Source of the DNA: Planctomycetaceae bacterium
GTDB taxonomy: Bacteria; Planctomycetota; Planctomycetia; Planctomycetales; Planctomycetaceae
Length of the DNA: 64,000 bases
Reading direction: 5' to 3'
Assembly: GCA_024742875.1 (NCBI GenBank)
Contig: JANSXP010000039.1
Span: 1-64,000, forward strand
Shown here: positions 38,652 to 47,914 of the stretch, in pieces
How positions within the stretch are numbered: position 1 is the first letter of the stretch
How the letters are laid out: the number at the start of each line of letters is the position of its first letter
Position numbers and translations under genes: made by a program
Notes under the pieces: model-generated
The model's database searches: none
What the model was told of the DNA's origin: nothing
Seen by the model: the letters and a program-made list of their open reading frames with translations, nothing else

Positions 38652-39871
38652 GCGGATGTCACCTGCTCCGCCTGGCACTGGAATTTCTGAAGCACGTCTT
38701 CGTAAACGGCGATCGTGCGGCTCGCCATCGCTTCCAGACTAAATTCGTCGTGATATCGCTGCTGTGCCTGCACGCTCATTTGCTCAACAAGCTCTGGGCT
38801 GGCCATCAATTGCTGCAGTTTTTCCGACCACGCCGGCACGTCATTCACCGGACACAGAAAGCCCGTCTGGCCGTCGAGCACCGCATCTCGCGTTCCATCA
38901 ACGTCGGAAACCACGGTGGGAATGGCAGCCGACATAGCTTCCAGAATCGCCAGCGGCAGGCCTTCGTAAAGAGACGGCAGCACAAAAGCGTCAAATGCGC
39001 CCATCCGATCGGTGGCATCAGAACGCCAGCCGTCAAAGGTGATTCGATCCGAGAGTCCGGCTTCACGGCACGCTTGTTCGGTCTGCTCTCGAAGTCGGCC
39101 GTCTCCAATCCAGACCAGATGTGCGTTCGCGGGCAGTTGCTGCATCAGCGGAACGATGAATCCAGGATTTTTCTGTGCTTCCAGCCGCGCGATGCACCCC
39201 AACAGAAAAGTGTAGTCAGCGATTCCCCATTCTGCACGAAATTTCTGTCGGTTGTCTCTGTTAGCTGCGGCGACTCCGTTGGGTACCGAGTGAACTCGGT
39301 TGGGGCGGTCGGCGACCAGGTCGTCACGGCCTGACGCCGACAAACTGCCGCCGATGTAAGTGGCGAGATCGCTGGCGGACACCTGGGAGATGCCAACCAG
39401 TGGCAGTCCAGAGCGGACAATGGCCCTGCGAGCGATGCGATCACGCAGCCATCCCAGGCTGGCACCCAGTTCCTGCATGGAGCGTGTGACGTGGATCGTC
39501 GCTACACAGGGCAACCCGCAAAGCCGTCCCGCTTCCAGCAGATCCAGTCCGTCTTCCACACACTGCAGATTAATATGCACGATGTCGGGCTGGAATGCCC
39601 GGAGGCTCTCAGCGGCCGACCGCGAGGCGGCGTGGTCCCAACTGGCTCCCAGCACACGCAGGCGACGATGATAGGTGTTGCGGTAGGCGAAGCGTTCGAC
39701 GGACACACCGTCCGCTGCACATGACTGTGCGAACTCATCCATGATGGGATGACGGCTCATCAGGATCTGAACGTCATGCCCCAGTTGGCTGAGTCCTTTG
39801 GCCAAACCAAGCAGATAGAACTCGCCGCCGCCCCGGGATCCTGAGGAGGATGAAACAAGCAATATCTTCAT
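38648..39871 (-). CDS. Glycosyltransferase family 4 (GT-B)
   Basis: A 407-aa GT4 enzyme. The start MKILLVSSSSGSRGGGEFYL contains the usual glycine-rich loop; the donor domain has GCIARLEAQKNPGF, LVWIGDG and an intact EX7E motif in SLYEGLPLAILEAM. It is coupled on both sides by 4-nt overlaps. It adds one sugar to the polymer made by this cluster; donor and linkage cannot be read from sequence. Confidence 0.93.
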   Translation of the reverse strand: MKILLVSSSSGSRGGGEFYLLGLAKGLSQLGHDVQILMSRHPIMDEFAQSCAADGVSVERFAYRNTYHRRLRVLGASWDHAASRSAAESLRAFQPDIVHINLQCVEDGLDLLEAGRLCGLPCVATIHVTRSMQELGASLGWLRDRIARRAIVRSGLPLVGISQVSASDLATYIGGSLSASGRDDLVADRPNRVHSVPNGVAAANRDNRQKFRAEWGIADYTFLLGCIARLEAQKNPGFIVPLMQQLPANAHLVWIGDGRLREQTEQACREAGLSDRITFDGWRSDATDRMGAFDAFVLPSLYEGLPLAILEAMSAAIPTVVSDVDGTRDAVLDGQTGFLCPVNDVPAWSEKLQQLMASPELVEQMSVQAQQRYHDEFSLEAMASRTIAVYEDVLQKFQCQAEQVTSA

Positions 39872-40992
39872 GACGGCTGCCCCGCAGGCTGGAGACAGTC
39901 CAGGAAGAACGCAAACCAGTCGGCAACGGCCGCGGGCAGAGAAATTTTTTCCGCGCGTTCGGCCGACGCAGTTCCAAACTGCCGCACGAGCGCTCGATCA
40001 CTGGCCAGCTTGCGCAGGCTTTCGTAGATGGCGTGGCTGTCTTCCGTGGGAATCACAAAGCCATTTTCACCGTCCACAACAAGATCGTTTCCTGCGCCTA
40101 CGGCGCTGGTCACAATGGCTGGCATGCCGGCTCCTATGGCCTGATTCACGACCACTCCCCACCCATCATGGCGGGAGGGCAAAATGAAAACGTCGTGGTC
40201 TTTGAACACTTCGGGCAGCTGGGCGACTTCCACGAATCCCCGGAAGTCCACATGACGGGCGACTTCTGGCGACAGCCGTTCTGCGAGGTCCTGTCGCAGC
40301 GGACCTTCTCCGGCGAATGTAAGCTGCGCTGACGTGCCTTCTTTGATGAGCCGCTCAAAGGCCGTGCACAGCAGATCCACTCCCTTGCGTTCAATCAGTT
40401 GGCCGCAGTACAGAAATCGGACAACGTCGCCTGGCTGGCGATGCTTTGAGGCCTCTGCGTACGTGGCAATGTCGCAGTGGTAGGGAATGTTGTGGACACG
40501 ATCTGTGGCGTTCAGTTGATGGAGAATGCGACGGTAGGCCTCCACCGCGTGCGACCCCACGGCAGCAATTCCTCGCGTGTGTCGCAGCGGCTTTTGGGCC
40601 ATACTTCTCAGCCACGAACCAACCATTCCACGTTTGTGAAGTCCCGGAACTTCTCCCCAGAACGCCCATGCCCTGCCCTGTCGGTTGAGGTGGCGAATGG
40701 CAATCTGGTTCGTCAGTCCGACGTATCCCACAATGATGACCAGGTCAGCAGGATGCGCGTCCAATTCCTGACGCACGGTGGGATTGATGTGGATCCGCGC
40801 CCCGCTGAAGCCGATCCAGCGGCCTGGCAGCACTTTGGCGTACTCCGGCATCGCCTGTTCGCCCCAGTACGTATCCGGGGCAACCTGTTCCATGTAAAGC
40901 ACCCTCAGATCGATCCGCGGGTCGGCAGCCATCGCACAGAACAGATCCTGAATATAAGGCGAAGGCATAACCGTCAGGAACGTGATTTTCAT
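39868..40992 (-). CDS. Glycosyltransferase family 4 with altered EX7E motif
   Basis: A 374-aa GT-B protein from ATG 40992. MKITFLTVMPSPYIQDLFCA begins the acceptor domain; FLYCGQLIERKGVDLL and LTFAGEGPLR mark the donor domain. Where GT4 enzymes have E-x7-E this one reads SRHDGWGVVVNQAI, so the first Glu is Asp and the second is Gln. This pattern is known in some GT4 subgroups but may affect donor binding. Its stop overlaps the next gene by 4 nt. Confidence 0.88.
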   Translation of the reverse strand: MKITFLTVMPSPYIQDLFCAMAADPRIDLRVLYMEQVAPDTYWGEQAMPEYAKVLPGRWIGFSGARIHINPTVRQELDAHPADLVIIVGYVGLTNQIAIRHLNRQGRAWAFWGEVPGLHKRGMVGSWLRSMAQKPLRHTRGIAAVGSHAVEAYRRILHQLNATDRVHNIPYHCDIATYAEASKHRQPGDVVRFLYCGQLIERKGVDLLCTAFERLIKEGTSAQLTFAGEGPLRQDLAERLSPEVARHVDFRGFVEVAQLPEVFKDHDVFILPSRHDGWGVVVNQAIGAGMPAIVTSAVGAGNDLVVDGENGFVIPTEDSHAIYESLRKLASDRALVRQFGTASAERAEKISLPAAVADWFAFFLDCLQPAGQPS

Positions 40993-41031
40993 ACTCTTAA
41001 CAGCTGTCTCCGCTTCAACTACAAATGCCAC

Positions 41032-41862
41032 TTAGCTAGGCGAGTCACCACGCCGCCTCAGCCTCTGCTTGAGGCTGCTGTATCGATCATATGCAGGGCC
41101 GAACCACCGATTGAACCGGCTATTGCTGATTCTGAATTCTTCTAGCCGCGCCGCAGAGCCGTTTTGAGCCCATTGTTTTGAATGCAAGTCTATCGCGTAT
41201 TGATAAAGTTGTACGTCAAGTTCATTGGCGTCACGTAGCCGCTGCTTAATCTGCTCGTCTACGTCACATCTGGATGCTCGCGACGAGTTTCGTCGTAGGT
41301 AATTTGGGCGACGGACTCCCAAGAAGTCGCTCATCAGCAAGAATGATTCGTCGAATCGTTCCATGATGCCCACACATGCAAACGAACTGTCAATGTTTGC
41401 AACCGCTTGGTCTAGTAGTCCGGCATCGCATTGTCGAAATGGCGTCCTGTTAATGAACCGATCGTCTTCGCTTCCTGCGATCATGCGTGTCATTCCATTG
41501 TCGAGTTCATGAAGCTCAGTGTTAAGAAGAAACTCTTCTATGGTTTTACCCTTGGCAATCCGGTGATAGTAAGCACTCCGATTCTGTTTCGAGTACTTAT
41601 ATAGTGATATAAGTCGTGAGATCGGCTCGCGCAAGAACGTCATGTAGGTGAAGGGAGCGGTGAAATCCTTGTGGATTCCGTAACAGTTGTGACCTGCATA
41701 GTACTGAGGTTCAATTGTTTGCTGCTTTTTCTGATTCTTGAATGCCACGGATGTGGCCCTTGAAAATAGACTGGGGCCGAGATTACGCCGCAAGAATCGC
41801 TGCAGTGTAATTCCACCAGTCTTTTGTATATGGAGAAAGATTACAAACGGAAATTTATGCAT
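41032..41862 (-). CDS. Sulfotransferase
   Basis: A 276-aa PAPS-dependent sulfotransferase. The phosphosulfate-binding loop is HIQKTGGITLQ (residues 11-21), and the 3'-phosphate site is TFLREPISRLISLYKY, with the expected Arg and Ser. ATG 41862 is preferred because it gives a short 8-nt overlap with the upstream gene; ATG 41913 would overlap by 59 nt. It likely sulfates a sugar of the polymer. The gene is visibly richer in A+T than the glycosyltransferases to its left. Confidence 0.88.
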   Translation of the reverse strand: MHKFPFVIFLHIQKTGGITLQRFLRRNLGPSLFSRATSVAFKNQKKQQTIEPQYYAGHNCYGIHKDFTAPFTYMTFLREPISRLISLYKYSKQNRSAYYHRIAKGKTIEEFLLNTELHELDNGMTRMIAGSEDDRFINRTPFRQCDAGLLDQAVANIDSSFACVGIMERFDESFLLMSDFLGVRRPNYLRRNSSRASRCDVDEQIKQRLRDANELDVQLYQYAIDLHSKQWAQNGSAARLEEFRISNSRFNRWFGPAYDRYSSLKQRLRRRGDSPS

Positions 41863-43081
41863 GAATCTGCTGAATCGAATTGATGAGCCGAGCGAGTCGC
41901 TCACGATGAGCATCCCAGGAGAAGCTTTGGGCTCGCGAATGCGCGGCGACGCCCATCTGTACTAGTTGTTCTCGATTCTCCGCACACCAAGTAATTCGGT
42001 CCGTCAGTCCATCCACGTCATCCGGCTCCAATACGAATCCATCAGTGCCTTCGCGGACGACCTCCGGAGCGCAGCTATGAGTACTGGCAATTACCGGCAT
42101 TCCGGTGGCCATCGCCTCAACAATTACCAGCCCAAATCCCTCAAACACTGATGGCAGGACGAGGATATCTGCCTCGTGCATGTGTTTGACGACGCCTTCC
42201 TGATCGGTGCGGCCTAGGTACTCAAAGCAGTGGTTCCAAGCTCTTAGCGGGGTTTCATCAACCGGAAGCGGCCCGAGCAGCTTCAGCTTTACATTGGTAG
42301 ATTTCACGCGTTCGATGGCTTCGAACAGGTACTTGATGCCTTTTCTCTGTCCGATGCCGCCGACAAACAGGACATTCAGCGGACCGCTGGCAGACCGTCT
42401 GCGAAATTGAAACTGTTCAATGTCTGATGCCAAAGGAAGCAGGCGAATGTTTTCGAGGGGCACACCAACTTCCATGAGCGAACGCTGGGTGAATGAACTA
42501 GCAGCAACGCAGATATCCGCGACTTTGGGCTCTGCTTCCAGGCGTTCCCTATACCAGTCAGGAAAATGTAGGTTGCTGATCGTTCCTGCCCATTCGGGGT
42601 GTCTTTCGCACTCTTCCTTCAAAATCATAACAGCTGAAGTGACGTGGGCGGTTGCGAATTCGCAAACGGCTATTCGCCCTGCCGTCTTGGCCGCCATCAA
42701 GCTCTTAAGACAGCTGCCCTGAAATCCCCAGAATAGGTCACTCTCGGTGGCAAATTTGCGAGCAACCCATCTGTCGAACTTTGCATCTCGGTTAAACATG
42801 GCCGCCTCAGCAGCGGCCCTGTTACCGCGGAAATTCCTGTGCCAAATCTCCGGTAGTTCAAGCAAAGGACGACGAATCACACGCGTTGGGTCGAGGCCGT
42901 TTAGGCATCGTTTTTGAAGTTCGATGTCGAGGCGGGGGATTCGTGAAGCCCATCGATCGGGCCATGCGTCACGCTTATAGTACGTGCTGGTGACGAACCG
43001 CTCTAAAACCCCAAGTTGCTGAAGCGAATATGAGTGTTGGTAGGCATGTTGCTTTCCCGAATGTGCGACTAGTACATTCAT
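41855..43081 (-). CDS. Glycosyltransferase family 4 (GT-B)
   Basis: A 408-aa GT4 enzyme. MNVLVAHSGKQHAYQHSYSL starts the acceptor domain; LFVGGIGQRKGIKYLFEAI and the EX7E motif SVFEGFGLVIVEAM are in the donor domain. It begins two bases after the stop of the polymerase gene. Confidence 0.93.
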   Translation of the reverse strand: MNVLVAHSGKQHAYQHSYSLQQLGVLERFVTSTYYKRDAWPDRWASRIPRLDIELQKRCLNGLDPTRVIRRPLLELPEIWHRNFRGNRAAAEAAMFNRDAKFDRWVARKFATESDLFWGFQGSCLKSLMAAKTAGRIAVCEFATAHVTSAVMILKEECERHPEWAGTISNLHFPDWYRERLEAEPKVADICVAASSFTQRSLMEVGVPLENIRLLPLASDIEQFQFRRRSASGPLNVLFVGGIGQRKGIKYLFEAIERVKSTNVKLKLLGPLPVDETPLRAWNHCFEYLGRTDQEGVVKHMHEADILVLPSVFEGFGLVIVEAMATGMPVIASTHSCAPEVVREGTDGFVLEPDDVDGLTDRITWCAENREQLVQMGVAAHSRAQSFSWDAHRERLARLINSIQQIHA

Positions 43082-43082
43082 C

Positions 43083-44432
43083 TTAGAGCTCCGAGCGCGT
43101 TGACTTGAGTTCTCTCCAAACCTGATGGTTGCCTCGTCTACGTTTTTGCCTGCGGCTGAATAGTATCAACAACGCTCCTAGCGCTATGAGCCCATACAGT
43201 GTTGACATGTTAAAAGAGCGGCCGGAAAGAAAGATGATTGCCAGGCCCGCTGCAAATACCGTGAACGCCAGCACTGACTGACCGGCCATCGCGCGAACTC
43301 GGTCCCACGACTTTGCAATATATCCAAGAAATGCACTGATAAGCAAAATGCCAGATATGCCACCATTCCAGTACATCTCGCCAATGAGCCCTGGGGAGAC
43401 CGTTAGGAATGCTTGGCCGTTGCTGGTCATTCCTTTAAATCTCGCCAGTTCAAGTCCCGCATCATTGTCTGGTTTACCGGGCCATATGGCTCTAGGGATT
43501 GGATTAACCGCTTGCACATAATAGGTGTGGCCATACTTGAAGTCAGCTTTCTCGGGGACCGCATTCGTGATAAAGAGCAATTCGCGAAACATCTCAAACC
43601 CAACGTAGTCAGCGTCCAGTGCTGCTGACCAATCGAACTTCCCACTGTTGCGGGTCACGACTGATGCTGCCGACCATGCTAACCCGAGAATCAGGAGTGA
43701 CGGCAATCCAACCAAGAGAGCTCTGCGTTTCCAGGAGGGGGAAAGTCTCCAGTAAATGGCGGCTGCCATTGGTAAGAAAACCTCTGCAACCTTGGATCGT
43801 GTGCCGCTGTTGAGTGCGCGAGCGAAACTGTAGGCCAAGAATGCGGTTACAACGAGTCGCCGGGCCTGGCTCTGTCGTTTCGTAACAAGAATGGCCGCCG
43901 CGAGGGGCACGGCTGCTCGCAGAAACATCTGTAATTCAAGAAATGCATCACGAACACCTCCGTAGCGCCCTCGCCGAAAGATACTGCTCCACCTCGCTTT
44001 GGGTAGAAATGCGTCCTCTAGGATTGGAATTGGGTTTCCCTCGGTGACGTAGAATAGCGGCAGGAAGCCGATAAGGCAGGCCGCAATGAACACATTCCAC
44101 AGCAGACGCGGGCTGTCGATTCCCCCGAGCCTTCGAAATACGGTATCGAAGATACCCCCCTGGCTGTTGTGATAAACGGCAAGGAAGCTCATCACACATA
44201 GTAGTACGCAGAAGAGGCCGTGGTGGTAGGTTGTCTGTGTAAAGACTCTCAGCTTTTCTGGAGCTAGACAGGCTTCCAACAGGTACCACGCTGCAATCGT
44301 AATCAGAAACACGTTTCGGGCAGACACTAATCGTCTGAGATCCTTACTGCAATCCAGGCCAATAAGGCCAAAAACGATGATCAGGATGACATAGGAAAAG
44401 CCATTCGAGATTTCGGATTGAAGCGTTTCCAT
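43083..44432 (-). CDS. Wzy/O-antigen-polymerase-like membrane protein
   Basis: A 449-aa polytopic protein with about ten to twelve helices and a large external loop. The loop motif NPIPRAIWPGKPDND followed by SPGLIGEMYWNGG resembles the signature of oligosaccharide repeat-unit polymerases. Such enzymes join repeat units on the outer face of the inner membrane. The C-terminus is basic (RRQKRRRG) and cytoplasmic. Its presence beside an ABC-type exporter is unusual. Start is ATG 44432, one base after the upstream gene's stop. Confidence 0.8.
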   Translation of the reverse strand: METLQSEISNGFSYVILIIVFGLIGLDCSKDLRRLVSARNVFLITIAAWYLLEACLAPEKLRVFTQTTYHHGLFCVLLCVMSFLAVYHNSQGGIFDTVFRRLGGIDSPRLLWNVFIAACLIGFLPLFYVTEGNPIPILEDAFLPKARWSSIFRRGRYGGVRDAFLELQMFLRAAVPLAAAILVTKRQSQARRLVVTAFLAYSFARALNSGTRSKVAEVFLPMAAAIYWRLSPSWKRRALLVGLPSLLILGLAWSAASVVTRNSGKFDWSAALDADYVGFEMFRELLFITNAVPEKADFKYGHTYYVQAVNPIPRAIWPGKPDNDAGLELARFKGMTSNGQAFLTVSPGLIGEMYWNGGISGILLISAFLGYIAKSWDRVRAMAGQSVLAFTVFAAGLAIIFLSGRSFNMSTLYGLIALGALLILFSRRQKRRRGNHQVWRELKSTRSEL

Positions 44433-44433
44433 G

Positions 44434-45315
44434 CTAATTCTCAGCCTCCTGTTTCAGGCGTCTTAGGTCACGGATCGTCGAGGCCTTGACAGGGGAGTGA
44501 TGCCTACGATACCGCCAGCACGTTGCGGGAATCGAGGCGATCCCAGAAATAATGCCCCTCAGGCGACGCTTCCGTATGGCAAACCGGACACGGTTGATCA
44601 CCTGCATCAGGCCGTAAGGCCATTGGGACACAGGGTATCTTAGAAATGCCAGCAGGCCAGTGTTTGTGATCTGGGCCCCATTGATCCGTGGATTGCGGTG
44701 GTGTGTCTCCCGCGGGCAGTCATGAAAAACACTCAACGCAGCACTCTTTTTGATCTGATACCCAAGATTCAGCAACTGCAATGACACATCGGCTTCTTCC
44801 ATTCCGTAGGCATATCGCAACGGCAGGTATCCGGCAGTCTTTAGGAAAGCACTACGTCGGATAATCGCGCCGCAGCCTACAAAACTGAAAGTTGACGTCA
44901 GGCTGTCTTCTGGCGACTCCTGCTGCTGCGGTTCAGGCTGACTGTCCTGTTCCACTATGTGGCAGGCGATTGCCGCGGTTGACGTGTGGCATTCGATCAG
45001 GTGCCTGGCAACACCCATAAAATCGCCACAAATGGGCCACGAATCATCATCAAGACTGATAACGGTTTCATGGCCGGAAGCATTCATCAACTTGTTCCTG
45101 CCGCCTCCAGGTCCCTGCCGCGTGTCACTGCAGATCAGCTCAACCATGGGAAATTCGACTGCGAGCATCGCCGGAGTTTCCTGATCGCCTGCATCCACGT
45201 GCACAAGGATCTCAGCCGCCGCCGGGTCGCACTGCAGCAGCTTGTTGAGGGTGCCGCGCAGCGCATCGACTCGTTTGAATGTCGGTATGATGACCGACAC
45301 AGGAGCCTCAGCCAT
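44434..45315 (-). CDS. Glycosyltransferase family 2 (GT-A)
   Basis: A 293-aa inverting GT-A enzyme. VSVIIPTFKRVDALRGTL and VISLDDDSW hold the nucleotide-sugar and metal sites; GPGGGRNKLM is typical. A second acid region is YGMEEADVSLQL. Arg-rich helices at the C-terminus may contact the membrane. ATG 45315 overlaps the acetyltransferase stop by 8 nt. Confidence 0.9.
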   Translation of the reverse strand: MAEAPVSVIIPTFKRVDALRGTLNKLLQCDPAAAEILVHVDAGDQETPAMLAVEFPMVELICSDTRQGPGGGRNKLMNASGHETVISLDDDSWPICGDFMGVARHLIECHTSTAAIACHIVEQDSQPEPQQQESPEDSLTSTFSFVGCGAIIRRSAFLKTAGYLPLRYAYGMEEADVSLQLLNLGYQIKKSAALSVFHDCPRETHHRNPRINGAQITNTGLLAFLRYPVSQWPYGLMQVINRVRFAIRKRRLRGIISGIASIPATCWRYRRHHSPVKASTIRDLRRLKQEAEN

Positions 45316-45850
45316 TTTTCTGCTCTTTTCGGTGTCCCAGCACTTTTGCGGGAACGCCTCCAACAATCGTGTATGGATCAACACTGCGCGTCACCACAGC
45401 TCCCGCAGCGACGACGGCCCCCTCGCCGATGGTGACTCCTTTAAGGATGGAGGCGTGTGCGCCAATCCAGACATCATCGCCAATGGCGACCGATGATTCG
45501 ATCAGCGACTGGTCTTTGATCAGGGACTCCGGAGCCATGCCGTGATCATGATCGGTGATGTACACAAAGGGGCCGATCATGCAGTCACTACCCAGTTCAA
45601 CGCTGCAGGACGCGTCAATCATTGTATGACGATTGACGTATGTTCCCCGGCCAATCTGAATTGCAAGGTCCCGGTTGTCACCGCTGACAAGAAGTGTCAC
45701 GCCCCGGTCGAGTGCTGCACCGTCTCCCAGCTGAATTCTGCCAGGATGTCGTGGGATATCCACTTGCTGAACCCATGCCCTGCCCGCTGTCCGCAGCCCG
45801 CGGAACTTCAGCCAGGCCAGCCGGGCCCGTCTTAGTATTGCATTGAGCAT
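45308..45850 (-). CDS. Hexapeptide-repeat acyltransferase
   Basis: A 180-aa left-handed beta-helix O-acetyltransferase of the maltose/galactoside (LacA/WcaB-like) type. The catalytic His region is ITDHDHGM; the coil repeats include IGDDVWIGAHASILKGVTIGEG and AVVAAGAVVTRSV, and VGGVPAKVLG is the typical end. It likely adds acetyl groups to the polymer. ATG 45850 is preferred over a start at 45865. Confidence 0.92.
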   Translation of the reverse strand: MLNAILRRARLAWLKFRGLRTAGRAWVQQVDIPRHPGRIQLGDGAALDRGVTLLVSGDNRDLAIQIGRGTYVNRHTMIDASCSVELGSDCMIGPFVYITDHDHGMAPESLIKDQSLIESSVAIGDDVWIGAHASILKGVTIGEGAVVAAGAVVTRSVDPYTIVGGVPAKVLGHRKEQKNG

Positions 45851-45896
45851 GATGATTACCCGCAAGCCAAGCTCTGACCTGCCTCATCCCGGCAGG

Positions 45897-46973
45897 TCAC
45901 CCTACGGACAGACTGTCGTAAACGTTCTGAGTCGCCGCTGCCACCAGCTTCCAGTTCAGCGACAAAGCGTGCTTACGTGCTGCTCTGCCCATCGCGGCGA
46001 CTGTCTCCGGCTCGCGGGCAAGCTCGCGAATGGACCTGATGAGCGCGGTCGCATCACCAGGGGGGCACAGCACTCCACAGTCAGACGGCACGTATTCCGG
46101 AATACCGCCGACGAGCTGAGAGACCACAGGCAGTCCACAGGCCATCGCTTCAAGAATTGCATTGTTGGCAGTGGCGCCGGTTGCCGTCATCAGCAGGCAG
46201 TCACTGGACTGGTAAGCAGCCAGCAGTTCTTCATCGGTAAGCCGAGGGAGAATCTCGACGTTCGGAAGTGCTTTAAAGCGGTGTGCGATTGATGGAGAGG
46301 TTAACAGCTGGATTTGAATATCGTCTTCGTCTTTCAGCGCGGAACAGACCTCAAACAACACCTCGAAGTCTCTGCGGTAACTGCCCACATGGAGCAGGCG
46401 AAACGAGCCCTCTGTCGTCGTCTGGGCGGGCCGAAAATGGTCAGTGTCGATGCCGTGGTGGATTACGTGGATCCGAGCGGGCTCCACGCCTGCATCAACG
46501 AAGTTCTGCTTCTGACTCTCACTCATCAAAATGACGGCGTCAAACCGCTTCAGCCGGTGTCGGCCTGAAATAACACCTGGGAAATCATCGTCGCAGGCGT
46601 GGAACGTGCCGACGAGCCGCTTATCTGCCGGAAGCAGGCGGTCGATGACGCACCAGTCTCTGTCAGCCCATAACAGATGGACGGTATCAAATTGACTCCA
46701 GCAGCGGCGGGCAGCCAGTTCAAGTCGCAGTGAGCTGGTGCTCACCCATGAAGAAGCGGACAGGCTTCTGAGAAGTTTCTGTCCGATTCTTTGCATCAGA
46801 GACGCCGTGCGGTCCCGCGGAATGTTGACTTCCACAGCTCCCTTTAATTCTGTCGCAATTGCCGGGTAACCAGACCGCCCCGTTTGCTGCTGGTCAGAAC
46901 TATTTAACAGCAGGACTTTTGCTGCACCACCTGCTCGCTGTTGACCAGTTGATGGTAGGGGTGTCAGCGTCAC
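45897..46973 (-). CDS. Glycosyltransferase family 4 (GT-B), GTG start
   Basis: A 358-aa GT4 protein. The frame extends to 47066, but a GTG at 46973 overlaps the upstream stop by 4 nt (GTGA), as in the rest of the cluster, and is followed closely by KVLLLNSSDQ. The donor domain has LLHVGSYRRDFEVL and ATGATANNAILEAMACGLPVV; only the second Glu of EX7E is kept. HHGIDTDHF is also typical. Donor and acceptor are unknown. Confidence 0.88.
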   Translation of the reverse strand: MTLTPLPSTGQQRAGGAAKVLLLNSSDQQQTGRSGYPAIATELKGAVEVNIPRDRTASLMQRIGQKLLRSLSASSWVSTSSLRLELAARRCWSQFDTVHLLWADRDWCVIDRLLPADKRLVGTFHACDDDFPGVISGRHRLKRFDAVILMSESQKQNFVDAGVEPARIHVIHHGIDTDHFRPAQTTTEGSFRLLHVGSYRRDFEVLFEVCSALKDEDDIQIQLLTSPSIAHRFKALPNVEILPRLTDEELLAAYQSSDCLLMTATGATANNAILEAMACGLPVVSQLVGGIPEYVPSDCGVLCPPGDATALIRSIRELAREPETVAAMGRAARKHALSLNWKLVAAATQNVYDSLSVG

Positions 46974-47914
46974 GGTTTCTGCCGACCTCGCGCCATGGCT
47001 GCGACCGACTCCGCGAATGTAAACCCAAACGTGTGAAACAGCGTCCGATACAGTCGAGGAAACCATGGCTCGGCAGGAAGTCTGAGCTTCCTGCCGTGTT
47101 GCCTGGCCAGTTGTGCCAGTGACCTGGCGAACTGCGCATCGTTATTGAAGACAGAACGAGCGCATTGCATCCGGGTTGCGAAGGCTGCCTCTTTTCTGTC
47201 CTGCGTCAGGAGATCGTTACCTTCGAGAAATCTCTCAGCCGCGGTCACAATCTCCATGCGTGTCCGAGTCGTGAGGGTTGGATCTTTTCGGCAGACGGTA
47301 TCCAGAGACCATTGCCGATAGTAGGACAGTGCTGACGGGCAAAATTGAAAATTCGCACCGTGCATCAGCAGACGCAGATACAGTTCGTGCTCCTGACAGC
47401 GCGGCTGATCGGGCTTCCACCCGCCAACCGCTCGCAGGGTCGATGCCTTCCAAAGTGACGCACCAGTCTGGGAGAGTCGCCAGCGGATCAGCGCGACCCA
47501 TGGATCTTCGTCTTCAAGATCCTGAGTGACATGTTCCGAGACTTGATCATCTTCCCAGTACTCATAAACGCTGGGCGACCAGAGCACATCGGCAGAATTC
47601 AGGTTCCTTGCCTCATCCAACTGACGCGAAACTTTTTCTTTGTCCAGATAGTCATCGGCATCCAGATACTGCAGCCATTCTCCAGAAGCCAGTTCGAGCA
47701 GGCGATTGCGGGCCACATTGCCTCCCTGGTTAGGCCCGCTCTCAAACTGAATTGCGTCACCGAAGGCTCTAATTTCCTCGAGGCTGCTGTCTGTCGATCC
47801 GTCATCGACGACGATTACCTCGGCGTTGATCGAATCCTGCCCCAAAGCCGATTCGATTGCTTCTGAAATCCATTGCTCTGCATTGAAGCAGGGAATCAGG
47901 ATTGACACATTCAT
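46970..47914 (-). CDS. Glycosyltransferase family 2 (GT-A)
   Basis: A 314-aa GT2 enzyme. MNVSILIPCFNAEQWISEAI, EVIVVDDGSTDSS and LQYLDADDYL carry the donor site and DxD. Downstream, TGASLWKAS and CQEHELYLRLL fit the acceptor side. Four-nt overlaps couple it to both neighbours. Confidence 0.93.
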   Translation of the reverse strand: MNVSILIPCFNAEQWISEAIESALGQDSINAEVIVVDDGSTDSSLEEIRAFGDAIQFESGPNQGGNVARNRLLELASGEWLQYLDADDYLDKEKVSRQLDEARNLNSADVLWSPSVYEYWEDDQVSEHVTQDLEDEDPWVALIRWRLSQTGASLWKASTLRAVGGWKPDQPRCQEHELYLRLLMHGANFQFCPSALSYYRQWSLDTVCRKDPTLTTRTRMEIVTAAERFLEGNDLLTQDRKEAAFATRMQCARSVFNNDAQFARSLAQLARQHGRKLRLPAEPWFPRLYRTLFHTFGFTFAESVAAMARGRQKP

